From: Bacillus sp. Xin1
GTDB taxonomy: Bacteria; Bacillota; Bacilli; Bacillales; Bacillaceae_G
Length of the DNA stretch: 64,000 nt
Reading direction: 5' to 3'
Assembly: GCF_013314535.1 (NCBI RefSeq)
Contig: NZ_JABUAE010000001.1
Location: 310,001 to 374,000 of the forward strand
In this document: positions 1 through 8,763 of the stretch, one piece after another
How the letters are laid out: each line of letters starts with the position of its first letter
Position numbering within the stretch: the first letter of the stretch is position 1
Notes under the pieces: model-generated
Seen by the model: the letters and a program-made list of their open reading frames with translations, nothing else
Databases searched by the model: none
What the model was told of the DNA's origin: nothing
Position numbers and translations under genes: made by a program

Positions 1-282
1 ACGGAATCCGCTTTGGCAGTATAAATAGACAGGTTGGTCTTTACGTAGCTCTTTGTAACGCATACGAATTTGTGATAACGGAATGTTACGAGCACCTAAA
101 ATATGACCAGCGTTAAATTCATCTGCTTCACGAATATCGATAAGCTGTGCTTTACGGTAGCCAGCGCGAAATTCTTCTTCTGAAAGTGTTTTAATTAATC
201 TTTTCTGATAGAAAAACATCCATACAGAGTAGCCGATGAATGCCAGAACTACGGCTAGTATAATAATTAAGTTTGTTGACAC
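1..282 (-). CDS. yqhL: Rhodanese-like domain membrane protein, 3' end cut by window
   Basis: Only the first 94 codons lie in the window; the gene runs off the left edge. It begins at a GTG preceded by GGGAGCG. The first ~25 residues form one hydrophobic helix, so the protein is probably membrane-anchored. A single rhodanese domain follows. The loop CQSGFR at residues 89-94 holds the active-site cysteine (C89) of sulfurtransferases. Rhodaneses move sulfane sulfur from a persulfidated cysteine to an acceptor; the substrate here is unknown. Its position divergent from lipM matches Bacillus yqhL. The family call is firm, the physiological role is not. Confidence 0.88.
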   Translation of the reverse strand, partial: MSTNLIIILAVVLAFIGYSVWMFFYQKRLIKTLSEEEFRAGYRKAQLIDIREADEFNAGHILGARNIPLSQIRMRYKELRKDQPVYLYCQSGFR

Positions 283-452
283 GATTCTATCGCTCCCTTT
301 TTTCTTATCCTACTTTAAATATTATAATGCCCATATGTATTTATGCAACAGGTTCGTTCGGTGAGAAGAAGAAATTTCGTATTCTTTCACAAATTTTGTC
401 GAATTTGTTAGACTAGAGATTGTGAAAAATAATTGGTTATATGAGGTGCAGG

Positions 453-1289
453 ATGGGAAAAGAAAAATGGTGTTATATTAACTCTGGTCAATGTTCACCG
501 GCATTTAATATGGCGTTAGATGAATGTTTATTAAATTGGCAAAGTGAAAAGAAAATGCCGCCGATAATTCGCTTCTATGAATGGGAAGTGCCAACGTTAA
601 CGGTGGGGTATTTTCAGAGTGTAGAAAAAGATATCAATATGGATGTAGTAAAAGAGAAGGAATATGGATTTGTTCGCCGTCAGACAGGTGGTAGAGGCGT
701 ATTGCACGATAAGGAATTAACCTACAGTGTCATTGTCTCTGAAGGTCATCCTAAGATGCCAAAAACAGTTACAGAAGCGTATCGTGTAATTTCGCAGGGG
801 TTACTTGAAGGTTTTAAGGCGCTAGGATTAGAAGCGTACTATGCAGTTCCAAAAACAGAAGCGGATCGTGAGAATTTAAAAAATCCACGTTCAGGTGTAT
901 GTTTTGATGCACCATCTTGGTATGAAATTGTTGTAGAAGGTAGAAAAATTGCTGGGAGCGCTCAAACGCGTCAAAAAGGTGTTATTCTGCAACACGGGTC
1001 AATTCCGTTAGAAATTGACTTAGATGAGCTATATGATTTATTCCTATTCCCAAATGATCGAGTGAAAGAGCGTATGAAGAGTATGTTTTCTTCAAAAGCC
1101 GTCGCAATCAATGAATTAACAGATCGTACGTTTACAATTGAACAGTTGATTGAAGCGTTCCAAATTGGATTTGAAAAAGGTTTAGATGTAGAGCTAGTTC
1201 CGTATGAACTAACGGAAGAACAGCTTCAGGAAGTACAAACATTAGCAAAAGAAAAGTACGAAAGTAATGAATGGAATTATAAAAAATAA
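453..1289 (+). CDS. lipM: Octanoyl-[acyl-carrier protein]:protein N-octanoyltransferase LipM
   Basis: LipM moves octanoate from acyl carrier protein to the glycine cleavage protein GcvH, the first step of Bacillus lipoate assembly. The protein is 278 residues. The motif [12 protein letters not shown] lies near residues 75-86. The catalytic cysteine falls at residue 150 (RSGVCFD), the same number as in B. subtilis LipM, and the GRKIAGSAQ lysine motif follows. An in-frame ATG exists at 441, but GAGGTG at 444-449 is correctly spaced only for the ATG at 453. The lipoyl-dependent Bkd E2 encoded at 44.5 kb is a likely end user of the cofactor. The gene stands alone and ends at a strong terminator. 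Confidence 0.95.
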   Translation: MGKEKWCYINSGQCSPAFNMALDECLLNWQSEKKMPPIIRFYEWEVPTLTVGYFQSVEKDINMDVVKEKEYGFVRRQTGGRGVLHDKELTYSVIVSEGHPKMPKTVTEAYRVISQGLLEGFKALGLEAYYAVPKTEADRENLKNPRSGVCFDAPSWYEIVVEGRKIAGSAQTRQKGVILQHGSIPLEIDLDELYDLFLFPNDRVKERMKSMFSSKAVAINELTDRTFTIEQLIEAFQIGFEKGLDVELVPYELTEEQLQEVQTLAKEKYESNEWNYKK

Positions 1290-1320
1290 GGAGACGGCAT
1301 TTGCCATCTCCTTGTTTTTT
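1290..1320 (+). terminator. Rho-independent terminator of lipM
   Basis: Inverted repeat GGAGACGGCA / TGCCATCTCC (10-bp arms with one mismatch, 2-nt loop) followed by TTGTTTTTT. The flanks are T-rich on both strands, so it can also serve the converging gene at 1319-2161. Confidence 0.85.
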
Positions 1321-2161
1321 ATAATAAATTTAGTACCTTTTCTACTTTAATCCCTTTTTCTTGTAAAGAACGAAGACGATTTACAACATCCATAATCTCT
1401 TTATCAAAAGTAACACTAATTCCTTGGCTTTGTAATTCTTCTTTTAAATTTTCAATAGAATCATCTATGTCGATGCCAAGCTCGTAATCTTGACACACTT
1501 CGATTGTCTTTTTCACAAGCTTCACATAATTCTCTTGTAGTTTTGAATTTGTTTCCGCCACAGCTGTTTGTTTCGGTTTTGTAGGCATAGCTACAGTCGT
1601 TTCTTTCTTTGCAACTGGAGTAGGTACTGCCTCTTTTACAGGTGCTGGAGTAGGTGCCACTACAACTGTTTCTGAACGCACTGGCTTCGGTGCAGGTGTT
1701 GGAGTAGGTTTAGGTATTGCGACAGATTCTTCAACACGTGTAACAGGTTTAGGCGCAGTTGTAACTACTTTTGGTGCTTCTACAACTACTTCTTTCTTTG
1801 GCGCAGTTTCTACAGGTGTTACTTCTTGTTCAGCTGCCTCTTTGTTTTCTTTACTCCACATAACGCGTTCGATTTCTAGGGAAACATTGTTTTTGTTCAT
1901 TGCTGTTAATGTAACTTTACCAACTTCAGCGTTACCTGTGAAATCGACAATTTTATAAATCACACTTTTGTTCCAATCTACGTTTCCGCTCAAAAATAAT
2001 TCTTCGTTACATTTCGGCGTTAAGCCCTCGATTTTAATTTCTGCATTTACACCGTTTTCACTGTATACCATAATTAGCGAAGCATTTACATCTTCGTCTG
2101 CTAACATTAGTTCACGTACCATTTTGCCGGTGCGTACTTGCGTTTTCTTCTTAAGTGACAT
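1319..2161 (-). CDS. Hypothetical protein with Pro/Val/Ala-rich linker
   Basis: I do not recognise this 280-residue protein. It has three visible parts: an N-terminal ~105-residue region that looks like a folded beta-rich domain (basic start, no signal peptide); a ~100-residue low-complexity linker of Pro, Thr, Val and Ala with repeated PTPAP and PKPV units; and a charged, helical C-terminal ~65 residues. The ATG at 2161 follows GAGGGG at 8 nt; a TTG one codon upstream is a weaker alternative. The gene stands alone between lipM and the PadR cassette. A linker of this kind usually separates two binding modules, but no function is supported. Confidence 0.8.
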   Translation of the reverse strand: MSLKKKTQVRTGKMVRELMLADEDVNASLIMVYSENGVNAEIKIEGLTPKCNEELFLSGNVDWNKSVIYKIVDFTGNAEVGKVTLTAMNKNNVSLEIERVMWSKENKEAAEQEVTPVETAPKKEVVVEAPKVVTTAPKPVTRVEESVAIPKPTPTPAPKPVRSETVVVAPTPAPVKEAVPTPVAKKETTVAMPTKPKQTAVAETNSKLQENYVKLVKKTIEVCQDYELGIDIDDSIENLKEELQSQGISVTFDKEIMDVVNRLRSLQEKGIKVEKVLNLL

Positions 2162-2340
2162 CAAATTTCCCCTCTCAAAAATTCAGTAATAATAAAAAAA
2201 TCGTATAACGAAAAATAATTGCTCACGAAGAAATATGATACCGATAATAAAAGCATCACGTCAACAATTTACGTTAATTATTTTGCATTTTTCTTTTTTT
2301 CTTTATGAAATTTTTCAATTTGTAAAATTAGACAAAAGAA

Positions 2341-2362
2341 AACCAGCCTTTTGAGGCTGTTA
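2341..2362 (-). terminator. Terminator of the PadR-linked membrane gene pair
   Basis: On the minus strand AACAGCCTC AAA AGGCTGGTT folds into a hairpin followed by a T-rich run. It overlaps the stop codon of the upstream gene. The remaining bases up to 2161 hold no gene. Confidence 0.7.
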
Positions 2363-3028
2363 AAATCTAGAGGTTTTATATAAAAGTTTGTATAAAATGT
2401 AAAAGGAACTTGCAACGAGAGTGCCTTGTAAAATTGTTAAGTTGAATGATAAATAAGATTGTGTTTTAAAATAAATGTTTGTAAATATTGATAATCCAAA
2501 AGGTATACAAAAGGATAACATAAGCATAGTCTTTTGCTTCCAAGATGCTAATATTGTGAAAGAATAGCGTCTTAATAGGGAAAAAGTTAAAATAGTGCCT
2601 GCAGTAAAAATAAAGGCTGATAATATTGTTCCAGGGATGCTAAAGGCAATGTTTGATGTATTTTCATCTGTGAAGAGGACATGCATAACTGATAAAAGTG
2701 TATCAAATCCAAATTGAATAGCTAGTAATAAACTAACTGCGAAACCAATTACTGCTCCTTTTTCAAAAGTAGTTTGATGTTCAGATGATTTTATTAATTC
2801 ATCGCAATATGCTTTTAGATCTTCCCCGAAAATATCGTAAGCATTTTTTTCATCTTTTTGAGCGTCTAAAAGGTGATCTAATATTTCTAAAAGTAGTTCT
2901 TCCATTTGTTTTTGGGGAACGGTAGTAAAACGTAAATAAATGAGCATATCGCTATAAATATTTTCGTTTTCGGGGGTTAGAAGCTTGCGTTTGTCATTGT
3001 TTAGCTCAACCATGTCTTTTGCGTTCAA
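2360..3028 (-). CDS. PadR-associated membrane protein, DUF1129/HAAS-like
   Basis: The N-terminal ~85 residues are acidic and helical, with the pattern LLLEILDHLLDAQ...NAYDIFGEDL...YCDEL typical of the HAAS/DUF1129-like domain found next to PadR regulators. Four hydrophobic segments fill the C-terminal ~135 residues, so this is probably an integral membrane protein with a cytosolic N-terminal domain. It is a paralogue of the next upstream gene; the N-terminal halves match closely and the membrane halves diverge. A GTG at 3037 lies inside the AGGGAGTG ribosome-binding site, so the TTG at 3028 (8 nt spacing) is the likelier start. The role is unknown; control by the PadR protein is inferred. Confidence 0.82.
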   Translation of the reverse strand: MNAKDMVELNNDKRKLLTPENENIYSDMLIYLRFTTVPQKQMEELLLEILDHLLDAQKDEKNAYDIFGEDLKAYCDELIKSSEHQTTFEKGAVIGFAVSLLLAIQFGFDTLLSVMHVLFTDENTSNIAFSIPGTILSAFIFTAGTILTFSLLRRYSFTILASWKQKTMLMLSFCIPFGLSIFTNIYFKTQSYLSFNLTILQGTLVASSFYILYKLLYKTSRF

Positions 3029-3048
3029 TTTTCTCACTCCCTGTATAA

Positions 3049-3720
3049 TTAAAAGTTTAAGCGTCTATAAAAAAATTTATAAAAAAAATAAAAAGTGATA
3101 GCAAGAAATGATCCAATCCAAGGAGACAGTTGATACTTTATAATTGGGTGATCGATAAAAAATAAAGAAATGACAATGAGTATAAACCATGGGCTTTGTT
3201 GGGAAATGAATCCTTTTACACGCTTCCAATTACTCATGTGGTTGTTGAATAAATCCCCTTTAATAAAGTCAAATACAAAACGGATAGCAAGGTGTATAGC
3301 GATAATGATTATAAATACATATATAAAATTTACCTGTACAGATTGGAAGCGTTTGTTGTCAAAGAAAAAGGGCAAAATAAAAGCTGCAAGAGAATTAATA
3401 GCGAAAAATATAGCAAGTAAATAACTACTCATAAAGGCTGGTGTGGCTATTTTCTGCCATATATTTTGTTTTGGAAGTGCAGCGATTACTTCATCACAGT
3501 AATCTTGTAAGTTATGTCCAAAAACATCATAGGCATTTTTATCTTCTTCTTGCGCATCAAGTAGGTGATCTAAAATTTCTAGTAACAGTTCCTCTACTTG
3601 TTGCTCTGGAATATTAGCAAATCGAATGTATACTAGCATATCTCCATAAGCAGCCTCGTTTTCTTCTGTCAACAATTTACGCTTTTTATTATTAAGTTCA
3701 ATCATGTCTTTTGCTTTCAA
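3049..3720 (-). CDS. PadR-associated membrane protein, DUF1129/HAAS-like (paralogue)
   Basis: Second member of the tandem pair. The N-terminal domain (KAKDMIELNNKKRKLL...LLLEILDHLLDAQEEDKNAYDVFG) is nearly the same as in the downstream gene, and hydrophobic segments fill the C-terminal half. The open frame reaches a GTG at 3729 that overlaps the padR stop as GTGA, but AAGGAG sits only 1 nt before that GTG and 9 nt before the TTG at 3720. The paralogue shows the same RBS-TTG layout, so I place the start at the TTG. Translational coupling to padR is likely. Function unknown. Confidence 0.82.
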   Translation of the reverse strand: MKAKDMIELNNKKRKLLTEENEAAYGDMLVYIRFANIPEQQVEELLLEILDHLLDAQEEDKNAYDVFGHNLQDYCDEVIAALPKQNIWQKIATPAFMSSYLLAIFFAINSLAAFILPFFFDNKRFQSVQVNFIYVFIIIIAIHLAIRFVFDFIKGDLFNNHMSNWKRVKGFISQQSPWFILIVISLFFIDHPIIKYQLSPWIGSFLAITFYFFYKFFYRRLNF

Positions 3721-3725
3721 ATCCT

Positions 3726-4043
3726 TCACTCTCCTTGTAACAAATTATTTACCGTCGTCGAGACCATCCCCCAGCTCTTTTTAAACGCTTCTAACTGCTC
3801 AAATCCTTTATCTGTCACATGATAATACTTATGTTTTGGACCAAGGTTTGAGGCTTTTAAGGTACCGGCTATGAGCTTTTCTTTTTGCATTCGTAGCAAA
3901 AGGGGATAGATGCTACCTTCACTTACGAATGTAAAACCGTGTTGATTTAATTTCGTACTTAGTTCATACCCATACACTTCTTCTTGAGAAATGATGTATA
4001 AAATACATCCTTCGAGCACACCTTTTAACATTTGACTATGCAT
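3726..4043 (-). CDS. PadR-family transcriptional regulator
   Basis: A 105-residue winged-helix repressor of the short PadR type (PadR-s1). Recognisable elements are the N-terminal helix LKGVLEGCILYIISQ, the GYELSTKLNQHG helix, the wing segment SEGSIYPLLLRMQKEKLI, and YYHVTDKGFEQLEAF. The start ATG follows AAAGGTGGTG. It heads a three-gene unit with the two DUF1129/HAAS-like membrane genes and overlaps the next gene. Its promoter is covered by a perfect 35-nt palindrome, so negative autoregulation is likely. Many PadR proteins sense small aromatic or toxic compounds; the ligand here cannot be read from sequence. Confidence 0.93.
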   Translation of the reverse strand: MHSQMLKGVLEGCILYIISQEEVYGYELSTKLNQHGFTFVSEGSIYPLLLRMQKEKLIAGTLKASNLGPKHKYYHVTDKGFEQLEAFKKSWGMVSTTVNNLLQGE

Positions 4044-4063
4044 GATTTCACCACCTTTAATTC

Positions 4064-4139
4064 AGGTAACTTGTTGTGCAAGGTAGATGTTATCAAAATT
4101 ATAACACTTCAGTAACTTGCCATGCAAGTTACTGAAGTG
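4064..4139 (-). promoter_or_regulatory. padR promoter with palindromic operators
   Basis: The segment 4105-4139 is a perfect palindrome: 16-nt arms (CACTTCAGTAACTTGC at 4105-4120 and its complement at 4124-4139) around CAT. On the minus strand a sigma-A-like promoter overlaps it: -35 TTGCAT at 4127-4122, 18-nt spacer, -10 TATAAT at 4103-4098. A degenerate second copy of the core (GTAACTTG...CAAGGTA) lies at 4066-4085, just downstream of the promoter. The site is inferred to be the PadR operator. Confidence 0.75.
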
Positions 4140-4202
4140 GAAAACTTTAAACAGCGTTGTTATCGATTGTCTGCTCATACTAGGAATAGGGAGGGAAGTT
4201 GT

Positions 4203-5228
4203 ATGAAGCCATTTATGCCAAAGCTTGTTTATTTTGAACCAGGGGCACTTGAGTATCCACTTGGAAAAGAGTTGTATGAGAAGTTTACAAAGATGGGTCT
4301 GGAAATTCGAGAAACAACATCACATAATCAAATTCGTGATTTACCTGGAGAGAATGATTTGCAAAAATATCGCAATGCGAAAACAACACTTGTTGTTGGT
4401 GTAAGACGGACGTTGAAGTTTGATACATCTAAACCATCGGCTGAATATGCAATACCACTTGCCACAGGTTGTATGGGACATTGTCATTATTGTTATCTGC
4501 AAACAACATTAGGCAGCAAGCCATATGTTCGTGTATATGTGAATTTAGATGAAATTTTTGAGAGAGCGCAGCAATATATGGATGAAAGAGCGCCAGATAT
4601 AACGCGTTTTGAAGCAGCGTGTACGTCGGATATTGTAGGAATCGATTATTTAACACATGCTTTAAAGAAAACGATTGAATTTATTGGGAAGAGTGAATAT
4701 GGTCGTTTGCGTTTCGTGACAAAATATTCTCATGTTGATCATTTGTTAGATGCAAAGCATAATGGGAAAACGCGTTTTCGTTTCAGCATCAATTCTCGAT
4801 ATGTCATAAAAAATTTTGAACCGGGTACCTCACCATTTGAGGATCGAATTGAAGCGGCTCGTAAAGTAGCGGGGGCAAATTATCCACTTGGTTTTATTGT
4901 TGCTCCAATTTATATGCATGAAGGTTGGGAAGACGGGTATCGTGAATTATTTGAACGACTTTTTGATGTGTTAAAAGATTTAACTTTGCCGAATTTATCA
5001 TTCGAATTAATTCAACATCGCTTTACTAAGCCAGCGAAAAAGGTAATACAACAACGTTATCCCAATACAAAACTCGAAATGGACGAGGAGAAACGAAAAT
5101 ATAATTGGGGACGATATGGTATCGGAAAGTATGTATATCAGAAAGATGATGCAGTAAGGTTAGAGAAAACAATACGAGGATATATTCACGAGTATTTTCC
5201 AGATGCTGAAATTCAATATTTCACATAG
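4203..5228 (+). CDS. splB: Spore photoproduct lyase
   Basis: Radical-SAM enzyme that splits the thymine dimer 5-thyminyl-5,6-dihydrothymine (spore photoproduct) back to two thymines during germination. The protein is 341 residues, the normal length. The [4Fe-4S]-binding cysteines are C90, C94 and C97 (CMGHCHYC), and the conserved catalytic cysteine is C140 (EAACTSDIVG). An open frame extends upstream to 4122, but GGGAGGG precedes the ATG at 4203 and the family starts MKPF-like here. It is divergent from padR; the forespore promoter was not resolved. Confidence 0.96.
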   Translation: MKPFMPKLVYFEPGALEYPLGKELYEKFTKMGLEIRETTSHNQIRDLPGENDLQKYRNAKTTLVVGVRRTLKFDTSKPSAEYAIPLATGCMGHCHYCYLQTTLGSKPYVRVYVNLDEIFERAQQYMDERAPDITRFEAACTSDIVGIDYLTHALKKTIEFIGKSEYGRLRFVTKYSHVDHLLDAKHNGKTRFRFSINSRYVIKNFEPGTSPFEDRIEAARKVAGANYPLGFIVAPIYMHEGWEDGYRELFERLFDVLKDLTLPNLSFELIQHRFTKPAKKVIQQRYPNTKLEMDEEKRKYNWGRYGIGKYVYQKDDAVRLEKTIRGYIHEYFPDAEIQYFT

Positions 5229-5229
5229 A

Positions 5230-5801
<572 letters not shown>

Positions 5802-5905
5802 AGGGAACGAGAGGCGTTTCCTTTTTTGTTTAGAAAAGGAAATTACTTTCTTTAAATTGAATGTATAGAAATGTGAAAAATCGTTTTGTAAAAGGTGGGA
5901 TAGGA

Positions 5906-6562
5906 ATGAAAGCAATTATTTTTGACTTTGATGGATTAATTGTAGATACAGAGACAATTTGGTTTCAATCTTTTCAGGAAGTAATGCGCGAATATGGTGG
6001 TGAGTTACCTCTAGAAGAGTTTGCTAAATGTATTGGAACAACAGATGAAGTGCTTTATACATATATTGAACAACAATTGAAAGAGAAATTTAATAAAACA
6101 TTGCTAGAAGAAAAAGTTTCGGCTGTACATCAAGAGAAAATGAAAATACCAGTAGCTCGTGAAGGTGTGCAAGAATACTTAGAAGAAGCAAAAAGTCTTG
6201 GAGTAAGAATTGGTTTAGCTTCTAGTTCTTCAAGAAAATGGGTTGTTGGTTTTTTGGAAGATTTAGGAATACGAGAGTATTTTGAAGTGATTAAAACAAA
6301 AGAAGATGTTGAGAAAGTAAAACCAGATCCAGCGCTGTATCTGGCAGCTATTGAGGAATTGGAAATTGATTCTTCAGAAGCTGTTGTATTTGAGGATTCA
6401 GTAAATGGATTGAAAGCAGCGATTGCAGCGGGATTAAAATGTGTCGTTGTTCCAAATGAAGTTACAAAGACTTTGCAGTTTGAAAATCACGATCTTCGCT
6501 TAGAAAGCATGCAAGACAAAAGTTTAGCAGAAGTGCTTAAATATGTGAGAGAGCATAAATGA
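5906..6562 (+). CDS. HAD-superfamily hydrolase, beta-phosphoglucomutase-like
   Basis: A 218-residue haloacid-dehalogenase-type phosphatase. Motif I is DFDGLIVDTE at residues 7-16 with the nucleophilic and acid/base aspartates. A helical cap follows. Motif II is in ASSSSRKW, motif III is the lysine of VKPDPALY, and motif IV is FEDSVNGLKAA. This layout belongs to the beta-PGM/YhcW group, which acts on small phosphorylated metabolites. The substrate is unknown. AAAGGTGG precedes the ATG at 5906; an earlier in-frame ATG at 5861 has no such site. It is monocistronic and ends at a strong terminator shared with yqhP. Confidence 0.9.
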   Translation: MKAIIFDFDGLIVDTETIWFQSFQEVMREYGGELPLEEFAKCIGTTDEVLYTYIEQQLKEKFNKTLLEEKVSAVHQEKMKIPVAREGVQEYLEEAKSLGVRIGLASSSSRKWVVGFLEDLGIREYFEVIKTKEDVEKVKPDPALYLAAIEELEIDSSEAVVFEDSVNGLKAAIAAGLKCVVVPNEVTKTLQFENHDLRLESMQDKSLAEVLKYVREHK

Positions 6563-6605
6563 AAAAAGACCGCATTTCCTAAAAGGAAGCGCGGTCTTTC
6601 TTTTT
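6563..6605. terminator. Bidirectional terminator between HAD gene and yqhP
   Basis: AAAGACCGC at 6565-6573 pairs with GCGGTCTTT at 6591-6599, with an inner TTCC/GGAA stem. T-rich runs flank both sides. It overlaps the last codons of yqhP. Confidence 0.85.
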
Positions 6606-6980
6606 ATTTTTTTTACCTTCAATCACGGTTAAATGAGATTGTTTTCGCTTCCTTTTTAATACGGATGAATTGCCTTTCTTAACTTTGTCATCAGAAGCAT
6701 TTCGCTTTAATAAAGAATTGCTTAGGGGTGCTACGTTTTGTTTTCCGTATTTTCGGTTCGAGTGTTTCGCAGCACGCTTATACGAGTTTTGCGAATTGGC
6801 GGAACCGCTGGAGCTTGTAAACATTTTATATAATAAATAAAAGACACCAACAACAAGTAACATGATGGCAATGTTTTTGATCATTCCGTATGGATTTGTA
6901 ATTGCAGATGATACGAGACCAAATATTGCTAACCCAATAATAAGCATGACTAAAGCGAACGTAAACGAACGACCGTTCAT
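6579..6980 (-). CDS. yqhP: Small membrane protein YqhP (SA1362-like)
   Basis: A 133-residue protein with two hydrophobic helices in the first ~55 residues and a very basic, Lys/Arg/Ser-rich C-terminal tail (KKGNSSVLKRKRKQSH). The topology is probably a hairpin with a cytosolic basic tail. The ATG at 6980 is 8 nt downstream of a perfect AGGAGG; a GTG inside that site is not a credible start. Identity as YqhP rests on its size, its topology and its place between the mntR region and yqhQ. Function unknown. Confidence 0.8.
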   Translation of the reverse strand: MNGRSFTFALVMLIIGLAIFGLVSSAITNPYGMIKNIAIMLLVVGVFYLLYKMFTSSSGSANSQNSYKRAAKHSNRKYGKQNVAPLSNSLLKRNASDDKVKKGNSSVLKRKRKQSHLTVIEGKKNKKKDRASF

Positions 6981-7058
6981 AGGGAACACCTCCTAAATAA
7001 CATATATTTAAATTAGTATATTAGCGACAGGGAAGGAGTTGAGTACCATTTTGAAAAA

Positions 7059-7982
7059 TTATTGTTGTTTTCCTTCTAAACGTAATAATTCTTCAAAAGA
7101 TGCAATTGCAACTTCAACTTGATCATTTTCTGGTTCTTTCGTTGTTAATAGTTGAAGCCATAATCCTGGATATCCTAATACGCGCAAGACCGGAATATCT
7201 CGTAATCGATTTGTAAATTGCAAGACTTCAAAAGAAATACCTAGAACAACTGGAATTAATAAAATTCGATTTACCACTCTGACCCAAAGGGGATCAGTTG
7301 GAACAAGAAAATAAACAAACATTCCGATAATGACTGTAAATATAATAAAACTACTACCGCAGCGATAATGGAGACGAGTTTGTTTTTGTACATTCTCTAC
7401 TGTCAGTGGAAGGTTGTTTTCGTAAGCATTGATGACTTTATGTTCCGCACCGTGATATTGAAATACACGCTTAATGAGCGGAGTTAATGACACAATATAT
7501 ATATAGCTCAGTAAAAGGATGAGCTTGATGATGCTTTCAACAACGATTTGCCCAGTGTGAGATGGGAAAATCGGCCTTGTCAATTCTGCTAAAAGTGCGG
7601 GAACTGCTGTGAAAATAACTTTGCCGAATACGAACGATAAGACTCCGACTGTGGCTACTCCTAATATCATCGTCAATTTTGATTGTTCTTCTTTTTTGTT
7701 TGCAAGCTGTTCATCGTCCGCAGGATGAACGTCAAATCGTTCCGAAGCAAAGTTTAAGTGCTTTGCTCCATTAGCGCTTGCATCAATGATAGCTGCGATG
7801 CCACGTATAAATGGAATCTTCTTCAGCAAAGATGATACCTTATTGCGTACGCGTGGTAATCGGTAAAATTCGATCGATTTATCCTTACGACGAACCGCTG
7901 TAACAGTATATTCTCTACCGCCAAACATAACTCCTTCTATGACCGCTTGCCCTCCGTATATTTGTTTTGTCTCCTCTGCCAT
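7059..7982 (-). CDS. yqhQ: YqhQ, DUF1385 membrane protein
   Basis: A 307-residue DUF1385 protein. The N-terminus carries the family signature YGGQAVIEGVMFGGRE near residues 9-24. Four to five membrane segments follow. The conserved YHGAEHKVINAYE and RLHYRCGSSF motifs lie between them and contain histidines, a glutamate and a cysteine suggestive of metal binding; some databases call the family a putative metal-dependent enzyme. The biochemical role is not established. An upstream frame to 8030 is available, but the family starts at MAEET. No clear terminator was seen downstream (6981-7058). Confidence 0.9.
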   Translation of the reverse strand: MAEETKQIYGGQAVIEGVMFGGREYTVTAVRRKDKSIEFYRLPRVRNKVSSLLKKIPFIRGIAAIIDASANGAKHLNFASERFDVHPADDEQLANKKEEQSKLTMILGVATVGVLSFVFGKVIFTAVPALLAELTRPIFPSHTGQIVVESIIKLILLLSYIYIVSLTPLIKRVFQYHGAEHKVINAYENNLPLTVENVQKQTRLHYRCGSSFIIFTVIIGMFVYFLVPTDPLWVRVVNRILLIPVVLGISFEVLQFTNRLRDIPVLRVLGYPGLWLQLLTTKEPENDQVEVAIASFEELLRLEGKQQ

Positions 7983-8225
7983 GTTAACACCAACCTGTAT
8001 TTGTTTCTCTCTTATGTAGAAAAGAGGCAATTGTCACACTTGGTTCTGTCACTGTGAGATTTGACAATCACCGAGTTTCCTTTATTTTATCGACAAACAC
8101 AAGCTGCTGACAAGGAAAATTGTTACGGAAGCTAGACATTTCTTATTCTTTTTATAGACAAATTTCGCATAATTTAAACATGCTTCAAAATAGTTTCGGA
8201 CATACTAATAAGCGGAGGTGTTGAT

Positions 8226-8690
8226 GTGAAGCAAGAACAATCAATAACAAAGAAATTTGTACAGATTGGTTTATTTGGTGGTGTTTTTTGGGGGAGTATA
8301 TGGTATTTTCTTCATGTTTTTTCATTTACAGAAGCGGGACCAAACTATCTACTTTTACCATTTGCGTTTGGAGCGTGGAAAGAAGGAGTTTGGGGAAATG
8401 TATTAGGTATTATTTGTATGGGGCTTCTTTCTATTTTAGTGGCATTTCTCTATAAGGCTCTTTTCAAAAGATTTGAAGGGATACTGCCTGGAATATTGTA
8501 TGGTCTTTTTTGGTGGAGTCTTTTATTTTTTGGGCTTGGTTCTATTGCCCCTGTTATTAAAAATGCACTTCATTTACCGAAAGAAACAATTGTCACAACG
8601 ATATGTATTTTTATTTTATATGGTGTATTTATCACATACTCTGTTTCGTTTGAAGCGAATAATGTGAATCGGGGAGAAGGGATAGAGTAG
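8226..8690 (+). CDS. yqhR: YqhR, multi-pass membrane protein
   Basis: A 154-residue protein with four predicted membrane helices (about residues 13-33, 52-77, 88-112 and 122-142) and little soluble sequence. The start is a GTG at 8226 with GGAGGTG upstream; no in-frame ATG competes. It is first in the yqhR-aroQ-yqhT-efp series, as in B. subtilis. No enzymatic motif is visible and the function is unknown. Confidence 0.85.
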   Translation: MKQEQSITKKFVQIGLFGGVFWGSIWYFLHVFSFTEAGPNYLLLPFAFGAWKEGVWGNVLGIICMGLLSILVAFLYKALFKRFEGILPGILYGLFWWSLLFFGLGSIAPVIKNALHLPKETIVTTICIFILYGVFITYSVSFEANNVNRGEGIE

Positions 8691-8763
8691 ACAAACTATT
8701 CAAATAAGTGACTCCTGTGTTAAAATGTTTTATAGACATTTTTATATTAAGGAGTTTTGCAAG

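Noticed and set aside
3170-3424. 84-codon plus-strand open frame
   Set aside because: Entirely opposite the second DUF1129/HAAS-like gene, whose homology to its paralogue fixes the strand.
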